Assembly (NCBI GenBank): GCA_022826865.1
Contig: JAJDUC010000037.1
Coordinates: 62,001 to 126,000 of the forward strand
Direction: 5' to 3'
Source of the DNA: Anaerolineae bacterium
GTDB lineage: Bacteria; Chloroflexota; Anaerolineae; Aggregatilineales; Phototrophicaceae
DNA: 64,000 nt
The translations under genes were made by a program, and so were the position numbers. Below, one piece after another: positions 26,571 to 33,191 of this stretch. Position 1 is the first letter of the stretch. Every line of letters begins with the position of its first letter. The notes beneath the pieces were generated by a model. It had not been told where the DNA came from and searched no databases. It worked only from the letters and a program-made list of their open reading frames with translations.

Positions 26571-26642
26571 CTGGGAGACCTGGACTCGAACCAGGAATGG
26601 CGGATCCAGAGTCCGCTGTTTTGCCAATTAAACTATCTCCCA
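26571..26642 (-). tRNA. tRNA-Gln (anticodon CUG)
   Basis: Read on the minus strand, the 7-bp acceptor stem is TGGGAGA/TCTCCCA with G as discriminator. The D arm contains TTTAATTGGCAAAA, the anticodon stem is GCGGA/TCCGC with loop CTCTGGA (anticodon CTG at 26609-26607), and the T arm is CCTGG-TTCGAGT-CCAGG. CCA is not encoded. It has its own promoter and terminator and lies 85 bp downstream of gltX on the same strand. Confidence 0.96.
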
Positions 26643-26655
26643 ATACTGAGTCATC

Positions 26656-26684
26656 ATCGTAGCATGAGCGGCCTTGGCTGGCAA
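26656..26684 (-). promoter_or_regulatory. Promoter of tRNA-Gln
   Basis: On the minus strand, TTGCCA (26684-26679) and TACGAT (26661-26656) are 17 bp apart, with TGC directly before the -10 (extended -10). The start would fall a few nt before the tRNA 5' end. A GGCGCA-TAAT-TGCGCC hairpin (26711-26726) separates it from the gltX stop. Confidence 0.65.
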
Positions 26685-26726
26685 GACTTGCGCTGCAAGG
26701 CGCGGCGGCCGGCGCATAATTGCGCC

Positions 26727-28226
26727 TCAGGCCAACTCTCGACTCAAGGCGTCTATGGCGAGCTTGATCCGCCTGGTTGATTCCGCCTTGCCAAGTATCG
26801 CCATGGTGTCGAATGTAGGCGGCGAGACCTTCTGGCCCGATACCGCGGCGCGCAGCGAACCAAATACTTGCCCGTTCTTATAGCCGCAATTCCTGGCGTA
26901 GGCCGCCATAGCCGCATGCTGCTCATCCGGCTTGAAATCGCCATCCAGTTGCTCCAGCGCGGGAAGCGCGCCACGCAAAATTTCGACCGTTCCGGCTCGA
27001 TCCATCTTTCTCTGAACCAGGATGTCCGCCACTGGCGCTTCAAATGAAGCCCAGTCCGCGAAGAAAAACCCGGCCATTGGCAAAACATCATTCAGCGTTT
27101 TTAGACGAACGCGCAGGCTTGGCACGAGTTGACGCAGGCGATCATCGTCGACGTTAAAGCCGGCTTCTTCCAGGATTGGCTTGAGCGCCCGCGCCAGATA
27201 GTCGGCCTCCGCTGTCTGGATGTATTGGTTGTTGAGCCACTCCAGTTTGGCGATGGGGTAGGCGCTGTTGGCCGGGTTGACATCCTTTAGGTCAAAGCGC
27301 TTGGCGGCTTGCGCTGTCGAAAAAATCTCCTGATTGTCGCCGTAATTCCAGCCGATGTTGGTCAAGAAGTTCATGACCGCGGCGGGCAAAAAACCGGCGT
27401 CCATAAATTCATGCGCAAGAACGGGTACCGCTTTGCCGCCGCCATCGACAAAGCGCTCCTTGCGCTTGCTGAGTTTGCCCTTGCCATTTGGATTCAGCAG
27501 CACGGGCAAATGGGCGAATTGAGGTTTCCGCCAGGCGAATGCATCCCAGATTTGCAGATGCAGCGGAAAAGAGGGCAGCCATTCTACCGCTCGGGAAACA
27601 TGCGAGATTTGCATGTGGTAGTCGTCGACGATGTGGGCCAAATGATAGGTGGGGAAGCCATCCGACTTCAGCAGCACGGCATCTTGCAGGGCGCTGTTGT
27701 CGAATGACATTGAGCCGCGAATCATGTCTTGGCCGCTGGTCTTTCCGGTGAGGGGCATCTTGAAACGGATAACAAAGAGCCGGCCTTGCGCCTCCAAATC
27801 AGCCACTTGCGCCGCGGGCAAGCCGCGGTAACGGCGATCGTATCCCGCGCCGGCCCCCCGCATCGCCGCCAACTCCTCGGCCGTGGCAAAGCATTTGTAT
27901 GCATATCCCCGTTCGACCAGCCAGTCGGCCCACTTCCGGTAAAGCGGCAGGCGCTCGGACTGAATATAGGGCCCAAAGTCCCCGCCCTGCGCTGGCCCCT
28001 CATCGATATCCATGCCGAGCCAGTCAAAAGCCTCCAGAATCTGCTCAAGCGAACCGGGTACGCTGCGCTTTTGGTCGGTGTCTTCAATGCGCAGGATAAA
28101 CTGGCCGCCATGGCGGCGCGCATAAAGCCAGCCGAATAACGCCGAACGGATGCCGCCGATATGCTGCGGGCCGGTCGGGCTGGGCGCATAACGCGTGCGC
28201 ACCGGTCGGTCTGTAGAGTCGTTCAA
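26727..28226 (-). CDS. gltX: Glutamyl-tRNA synthetase
   Basis: 499 residues. The class I HIGH motif appears as APSPTGPQHIGGIRSALF (HIGG) and KMSKS as GKGKLSKRKERF; FILRIEDTDQKRS is the typical amino-acid site. The C-terminal anticodon-binding half is present. It charges tRNA-Glu. With tRNA-Gln(CUG) next door and no glnS in view, it may be a non-discriminating enzyme that also makes Glu-tRNA(Gln) for GatCAB; this is inference. The start is TTG at 28226 with a strong AAGGAGAT site. Confidence 0.97.
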   Translation of the reverse strand: MNDSTDRPVRTRYAPSPTGPQHIGGIRSALFGWLYARRHGGQFILRIEDTDQKRSVPGSLEQILEAFDWLGMDIDEGPAQGGDFGPYIQSERLPLYRKWADWLVERGYAYKCFATAEELAAMRGAGAGYDRRYRGLPAAQVADLEAQGRLFVIRFKMPLTGKTSGQDMIRGSMSFDNSALQDAVLLKSDGFPTYHLAHIVDDYHMQISHVSRAVEWLPSFPLHLQIWDAFAWRKPQFAHLPVLLNPNGKGKLSKRKERFVDGGGKAVPVLAHEFMDAGFLPAAVMNFLTNIGWNYGDNQEIFSTAQAAKRFDLKDVNPANSAYPIAKLEWLNNQYIQTAEADYLARALKPILEEAGFNVDDDRLRQLVPSLRVRLKTLNDVLPMAGFFFADWASFEAPVADILVQRKMDRAGTVEILRGALPALEQLDGDFKPDEQHAAMAAYARNCGYKNGQVFGSLRAAVSGQKVSPPTFDTMAILGKAESTRRIKLAIDALSRELA

Positions 28227-28277
28227 GTTGCTATCTCCTTAAGCTGCTGCAGGTTTGAGGCGGTGGATTCGCCCACG

Positions 28278-29381
28278 TCAGATGTTCAGGCGCCGGCGCC
28301 GCACGATGACGCTTTGGACCAGGCCGATGCCGACCATCGTGAAAAGCAGCGATGTACCGCCGGAGCTGACGAAGGGCAGGGTCAAACCGGTCACTGGCAT
28401 CAGGTTAAGATTCATGCCGATCGATACGGTCGTCTGAAAAAAGATCATGGCGGCAACGCCGTAGCAGATCATGCTCCCCAGCGGGTCGCTCGCTTCGCGC
28501 GCGCCCTTTAGAATGCGCGATAGCACGAGCGCGAACATCGCCAGCACCGCCACGCCGCCCATCATGCCGAACTCGTGCGCGATTACGCTGAATATGAAAT
28601 CGGTGTGGCGCACCCGGAGAAAGCGACCGGTATTCTGTGAGCCAACGTAGTAGCCTTTGCCGATGAGGCCGCCAGAGCCAATGCTGATCAAGGCTTGATT
28701 GATGTTGTAGTATTCGTCGGAATCAACATCCGGATTGATAAAGGTCTGAACCCGCGCCTGCTGATAAGGTCTCAGAAGCGGGAAGACGATGATAAGCGTG
28801 ATGAGACCGACCGACAGGAAAAGCGCAATATGGCGCAGCCGGAGGCCGGCCGACCAGACGATCACCGCCCAAATGACAAGGAAGACGATTGTCGTGCCCA
28901 GATCCGGCTGACGGAATATCAAGGCCGCCGGAATCGCCATGTGCAGCATCGTGCCGAATACGGTCGACAGCTTGTCAAGATTGAGGTAGCGCTCGGCAAC
29001 ATATTTGGAGAGCGTGATAATCATGACGATTTTTCCGATCTCGGACGGTTGGATGCGGATGCCGATATTCAGCCAACGCTTGGCGCCGCCCGCGCCGATG
29101 ACGCCGAAGGATTCAACCATGATCAGCATGATGATCATGCCCACATAGAGCCAGGGGCTCATGCCCCCGAGCAGCCGATAATCAATCAAAGTCATCACAA
29201 TGACAACGGCGAAGCCGACGATGGCAAATCTGATCTGATTGGGCACGCGGCTAATGATGTCGTCGTCGATGGCGTCTTGAGTGGCGCTGTCGATCATGAG
29301 AATGCCAAAAACGACCAGCATCATGGTGCTGGCCAAGAGGACGAAGTCAAATCGACGCCAGGAACCGGATCCGTTTTGCAT
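28278..29381 (-). CDS. rodA: RodA: SEDS-family peptidoglycan glycosyltransferase
   Basis: 367 residues and ten helices. SEDS signatures: GAKRWLNIGIRIQPSEIGKIVMI, RQPDLGTTIVFL, the catalytic-loop region with GSQNTGRFLRVRHTDFIFSVIAHEFG, and the C-terminal PVTGLTLPFVSSGGTSLL. With its partner PBP2 (33192-35501) it polymerises glycan strands for cell elongation under MreB control. It is separated from minE by a 527-bp gap holding the MITE, unlike the tight spacing in the rest of the cluster. Confidence 0.95.
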   Translation of the reverse strand: MQNGSGSWRRFDFVLLASTMMLVVFGILMIDSATQDAIDDDIISRVPNQIRFAIVGFAVVIVMTLIDYRLLGGMSPWLYVGMIIMLIMVESFGVIGAGGAKRWLNIGIRIQPSEIGKIVMIITLSKYVAERYLNLDKLSTVFGTMLHMAIPAALIFRQPDLGTTIVFLVIWAVIVWSAGLRLRHIALFLSVGLITLIIVFPLLRPYQQARVQTFINPDVDSDEYYNINQALISIGSGGLIGKGYYVGSQNTGRFLRVRHTDFIFSVIAHEFGMMGGVAVLAMFALVLSRILKGAREASDPLGSMICYGVAAMIFFQTTVSIGMNLNLMPVTGLTLPFVSSGGTSLLFTMVGIGLVQSVIVRRRRLNI

Positions 29382-29456
29382 GGGCGCAACAACACCAGAG
29401 CTATTTGGATTTGTATTATATCGAATGAATTTCGACCAGGCAGGGCGGCTTGCTTA

Positions 29457-29649
29457 CAGGGCAATCGCATCAAATTTAAATTGCACCGATAAATGACATT
29501 TTCCCCTCAAATTATGTAATACGTAGGGGCGTTTCGCTGAAACGCCCGCAATTTGCAGGCCATTTTCAACGGGCGTCTCACGAGACGCCCCTACATTTCC
29601 GCAATTTTCGTAGCGAACCGCTCATTATGATTTTGATGCGATTGCCCTG
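29457..29649. mobile_element. MITE (193 bp) with 18-bp terminal inverted repeats and 10-bp target duplication
   Basis: The ends are CAGGGCAATCGCATCAAA (29457-29474) and its exact reverse complement (29632-29649). The direct repeat GGCTTGCTTA occurs immediately outside both ends (29447-29456 and 29650-29659), a perfect 10-bp target-site duplication. No ORF lies inside, so it is non-autonomous. Its core (29523-29594) is a second, nested inverted repeat, GTAGGGGCGT ... ACGCCCCTAC. Confidence 0.9.
29523..29594. repeat. Nested palindromic repeat inside the MITE
   Basis: GTAGGGGCGT (29523-29532) is inverted at 29585-29594. Within it are two hairpins, GGGCGTTTC-GCT-GAAACGCCC and GGGCGTCTC-AC-GAGACGCCC. 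This looks like a separate small palindromic repeat family captured by, or inserted in, the MITE. A related end, CGCCCCTAC, recurs at 29751-29759. Confidence 0.75.
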
Positions 29650-29659
29650 GGCTTGCTTA

Positions 29660-29908
29660 GTGTATCCATCTCGGTTGAAAAAGACTGGTAGCGATCCGGT
29701 GGATCGCCCGATGGTTACGACCAGTATCTAATTTGGGCTCCTCGCCGAGTCGCCCCTACCGATTCGTCGTTATTTGAATAAATTCAACCGACTCTGATAC
29801 AGAACCGCGGCTTAGGCCGGCGCTGCATGCGGCGCTGGTATTCAAAGTCGCAAATGCGCGCGGTCTCATTTCAGCGCTTTCGCGCGCTTCCAATAAGATT
29901 GCTGAAGC
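29660..29908. repeat. Gene-free tract with remnant palindromes between the MITE and minE
   Basis: It contains GCGATCC-GGT-GGATCGC (29691-29707), a perfect 7-bp palindrome, and the fragment CGAGTCGCCCCTACC (29746-29760), similar to the MITE core end. I see no gene, tRNA or strong terminator. It reads as decayed repeat material. Confidence 0.5.
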
Positions 29909-30352
29909 TTAAGCCTTCTCCTTTTTTTCTTCCGCCACATCGTCAGCATGATCCGCTTTGACTTCCGGCTTGGCGTCTTCAGTATCATGTTCGCTTTCCT
30001 TTTGCCTGGCTTTTGCGCTGTCGTTGGCGCCGTTTTCAGCGGCGCTATCCGAGTTCTGCGCGGCAGGGACGGCCGCGCTTTTGGCGGGACCGTGCTGTTC
30101 TTTGGCGACCGGGATTTCGGCGACCAGTTTGCTGTGCATGCGGTCGCGCTGCTCAAGCGCCATTTCAACCCGTTCCTGGTCAACCACAAGATACTTGGCG
30201 ATAACGGCGAGTATCTCCGCCTTCATCTGTTCCATTCGTTCCGGCGGCAGGTTGATGCGATCATGCTGCAAGACAAAACGCAGCCTGTCTTTGGCGGTTG
30301 TGCCGCTGCCCTTGCGCGACCTTCCAAATAATCGGCTTAGCAGGCTGGTCAT
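29909..30352 (-). CDS. minE: MinE with extended low-complexity C-terminal tail
   Basis: 147 residues against about 85-90 for typical MinE. The first 80 contain the family core: an N-terminal amphipathic start (MTSLLSRLFGR), KDRLRFVLQHDRINLPPERM (MinD-contact helix) and the dimer domain EILAVIAKYLVVDQERVEMAL. The remaining 65 residues are Ala/Glu/Lys/Asp-rich and presumably disordered. MinE displaces MinC from MinD and drives pole-to-pole oscillation. It lies 55 bp after minD in the same operon. Confidence 0.93.
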   Translation of the reverse strand: MTSLLSRLFGRSRKGSGTTAKDRLRFVLQHDRINLPPERMEQMKAEILAVIAKYLVVDQERVEMALEQRDRMHSKLVAEIPVAKEQHGPAKSAAVPAAQNSDSAAENGANDSAKARQKESEHDTEDAKPEVKADHADDVAEEKKEKA

Positions 30353-30407
30353 GGGAACTTCCTTTTCTGGTTCTGGTTGCCGTTACTCATTCGCCGGCTG
30401 CGATTTC

Positions 30408-31205
30408 CTACTTGCCGTTAAACAGACCGACGAGGCGTCGGAAGAAGCCCGGATTGTCATTGAGATTCATGAAGGGAACATCTTCCCCCGCAATCCGGCG
30501 CGCGACATTGTTAAAGGCCTGGCCGGCTTTTGATTCCTCATTGAGCGTGACCGGCACGCCGCTATTGGAAGCGGACAAGACTAATTCATCTTCGGGTATT
30601 ATCCCAACTATCGTCAGGCCAAGTATGTCAAAGACATCATCTGAGGAAAGCATTTCGCCTCTTTCGACCAGGTCGGTCTTGAGACGATTGATGATGAGCT
30701 TGCCGGGCCCTTTTTCCGCGGCCTCGATCAAACCGATAATGCGGTCCGCATCGCGAACGGCGGAGACTTCCGGGTTTGTCACAATCAAGACTTCATCCGC
30801 CGGTTCCAGCGCATTGCGGAAGCCGCGTTCGATGCCGGCGGGGGAATCGATCAGAATGTAATCGAATTCTTCGCGCAGTTCGTCCGTTAGTTTGACCATG
30901 TCTTCCGGGCTGACGGACATTTTGTCGCGGGTTTGAGCGGCCGGGATCAGATAGAGATGCTCGAACTTCTTGTGCTTGATCATGCTTTGCCGCAGTTTGC
31001 TGCGGCCTTCAACGATATCGACAAGGTCGTAGACGATGCGGTTTTCCAGGCCCATAATGACATCAAGATTGCGCAAGCCGATATCAGCGTCAATAACCAC
31101 AACTTTTTTGCCCAGGCTCGCCAAGGATGTCCCGAGGTTGGCGGTGGCGGTTGTCTTGCCGACGCCACCTTTTCCTGATGATACGGTTACGACTTTCCCA
31201 GCCAT
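30408..31205 (-). CDS. minD: Septum-site-determining ATPase MinD
   Basis: 265 residues. The deviant Walker A SSGKGGVGKTTATANLG is near residue 8, with switch regions VVVIDADIGLRNLDVIMGLE and YILIDSPAGIERG. The C-terminal amphipathic membrane-targeting helix is NPGFFRRLVGLFNGK. ATP-bound MinD dimers bind the membrane and recruit MinC to block FtsZ ring assembly away from midcell. It lies between minC and minE. Confidence 0.98.
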   Translation of the reverse strand: MAGKVVTVSSGKGGVGKTTATANLGTSLASLGKKVVVIDADIGLRNLDVIMGLENRIVYDLVDIVEGRSKLRQSMIKHKKFEHLYLIPAAQTRDKMSVSPEDMVKLTDELREEFDYILIDSPAGIERGFRNALEPADEVLIVTNPEVSAVRDADRIIGLIEAAEKGPGKLIINRLKTDLVERGEMLSSDDVFDILGLTIVGIIPEDELVLSASNSGVPVTLNEESKAGQAFNNVARRIAGEDVPFMNLNDNPGFFRRLVGLFNGK

Positions 31206-31223
31206 ACGGCGTCCTTTCTCGGC

Positions 31224-31916
31224 CTATTCTCTGGTTTCAACAATTATCTGGTTGTCACGGATCAGCGCGACCGCTGGCGCTGAAATCGAGCGCTTTCGCG
31301 GCGGCGAAGTCACCATATGCCCGGCGATTCTCAGCTGGCTCGGGTTCATCTCCAGGGCGCAGACCCGGGCCGATTCATTGCCTTTGGCGCCGGCGTGCGC
31401 ATAACCGCGCAATTTGCCCCATACAACGATATCGCCCGCGGCAATCACCTTGGCGCCTGGGTTGACATCGCCGAAGACCAGCACATGGCCGTCGCTGTGA
31501 ATCGTGCGTCCGGATCGCAGTGTGCGGCGAAACAAGATGCCATGCGTTCCGCTTTCTTCCGGATTGGTCGTCGCTGTTTCTTGCGCCGGTAGCGCCGCCC
31601 GGTAGTTATGGCCAACGTTATTTTCCGTCGAAACTTGCAGGGCCATGGCTGATCGTCGAGTCGTGTCGCTTTCGCTGCGCACACGCGACAGTTTCAAGCC
31701 GCGGCGCTCCAGCAGCGCCTTCAGTGAACTGAGCTCATATTTAGGTACTGGCCGCGCGCCGAGCTCAACCGTGATATGGGCGCCGGCGTAGAATTCGATC
31801 TGTTCGTCGATGCGCGAAGCCAGATGATCGGTAACCGATTGCCAATTCTCGGTCGTGCTGAGGCTGATCAGCAGACCGTTGGCCATACCCTTGATCGCAA
31901 TGAGCTCTTCTTGCAT
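31224..31916 (-). CDS. minC: Septum-site-determining protein MinC
   Basis: 230 residues. The N-terminal FtsZ-interacting domain (about 1-105) begins at IAIKGMANGLLISLS, and the C-terminal beta-helix MinD-binding domain begins at GILFRRTLRSGRTIHSDGHVLVFGDVNPGAKVIA and has GKLRGYAHAGAKGNESARV. It inhibits FtsZ polymerisation when recruited by MinD. It is the first gene of minCDE. An AT-rich 167-bp gap upstream contains TATATT (about 31965-31975 on the minus strand), a possible operon promoter. Confidence 0.95.
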   Translation of the reverse strand: MQEELIAIKGMANGLLISLSTTENWQSVTDHLASRIDEQIEFYAGAHITVELGARPVPKYELSSLKALLERRGLKLSRVRSESDTTRRSAMALQVSTENNVGHNYRAALPAQETATTNPEESGTHGILFRRTLRSGRTIHSDGHVLVFGDVNPGAKVIAAGDIVVWGKLRGYAHAGAKGNESARVCALEMNPSQLRIAGHMVTSPPRKRSISAPAVALIRDNQIIVETRE

Positions 31917-32083
31917 GTCGTTACTATTCCGAATTCATTGAAAACGAGGCACTTCACATATCGTTCAATATACTTGTATTTGAAAAACTCGCTTGACCAC
32001 ATGACAGGGAAACGCGAATCACAGAATAATTTACGACAGGAAGCTTGTTGAATTTGAGAATCGGGAGGGAAGAAGCTGCGCGC

Positions 32084-33175
32084 TCAAGCTTGGATAATGT
32101 TCAGGAACAGCGCAGCGGGCACTAGAAAGTAAAACGCGGAAACGATATGAATCCAAAGGCCGGCTTCGTTCGCAAGTGACTTGTTGACCCATTGACCGAA
32201 GGTATTCACGGCATAGGTCATCCACATGACTTGTATGATGATCAATGGCAGCAGGAGGATTTCCCGATTTTTGCCCACATAGACCAATCCGAACAAGACA
32301 TAGACCGCGTAGGCGATCATCGTGACGATGCCGAGCGGCGGATACCAGCGCGAGAGCCTCGCCAAGCCGACCACGCCGAGAATGATGCCGAAAACGCTGA
32401 ATTGCGCGATGACCAGCTGCCCGAGTTCAATCCAGTTCAGCGCCTGCCGCCAGCGCCAAAGATCCAGTTGGGGCTGGGCCGGTAAATACATGACGCCGAG
32501 CAGGTAGACGCCAATTCCGCTTACGACGAATAGAGACAGCCAGTACCAGGCGGGCAGCCGAGCATAGGAGAGAAAGAGGGCCAACAGTATTGCCGGCGCC
32601 AGAAGAGTCACCAGTGGATCGTTGATGGTTCCAATTACAAATACAAAGAGCAGACCCAGCGTATGCCACTGTTTTGGTTCTTGCGCCGGCTTGATCCCGG
32701 GACGGGGATTGGTCAGCAGAATCATATCCGTCAGCAGATAGAGCAGCCAGGCCGTGACCAGGCCGGTGAGCCTGAGGCTTTGCGCGACGCCGATCTGGCT
32801 CCAGAATACGCCGACGAATACGGCGCTGCCGACGCCGATCGCAAGATCGTTGCGCTTGAGCAGAATCGATGCCAGCAGCATCACGGCCCAGGCGAGGCCG
32901 GCCGCCATCGCGATTGTCGCCTCCTGTGAGAAGCCGCCGCCGGCCTGTGACCAGAAAACGGGACATAGCGCTAAGGTCAATCCACCGGCGATGGAGGCGA
33001 CGAAGCCCATTGGCCGCATGCTTGCCGTAACGCCCAGGATCGCCAGCGCGAGACCCGATGCCCGCGCAAGCGGCGTCTCCCCGACGAACATCAGCAAGAG
33101 CCAGGCAACGCCGGCCGCGATGACAGCCGGGCTCCATTTCCGCAAAATCCGTCTATATGCCGGGTTTAGGGGCAC
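32084..33175 (-). CDS. Uncharacterised polytopic membrane protein in the shape/division cluster
   Basis: 363 residues and about 11-12 hydrophobic helices, from AVIAAGVAWLLLMFVGE to HIVSAFYFLVPAALFLNII. Short loops carry LTNPRPGIKPAQEPKQ and LPAQPQLDLWRWRQALNWIE. No transporter or SEDS motif is recognisable. It lies 16 bp downstream of mrdA, the slot often taken by rodA in other genomes, and upstream of minC. A role in wall elongation or envelope assembly is inferred only from position. Confidence 0.75.
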   Translation of the reverse strand: MPLNPAYRRILRKWSPAVIAAGVAWLLLMFVGETPLARASGLALAILGVTASMRPMGFVASIAGGLTLALCPVFWSQAGGGFSQEATIAMAAGLAWAVMLLASILLKRNDLAIGVGSAVFVGVFWSQIGVAQSLRLTGLVTAWLLYLLTDMILLTNPRPGIKPAQEPKQWHTLGLLFVFVIGTINDPLVTLLAPAILLALFLSYARLPAWYWLSLFVVSGIGVYLLGVMYLPAQPQLDLWRWRQALNWIELGQLVIAQFSVFGIILGVVGLARLSRWYPPLGIVTMIAYAVYVLFGLVYVGKNREILLLPLIIIQVMWMTYAVNTFGQWVNKSLANEAGLWIHIVSAFYFLVPAALFLNIIQA

Positions 33176-33191
33176 GCCGCTCCTCGCGTGA

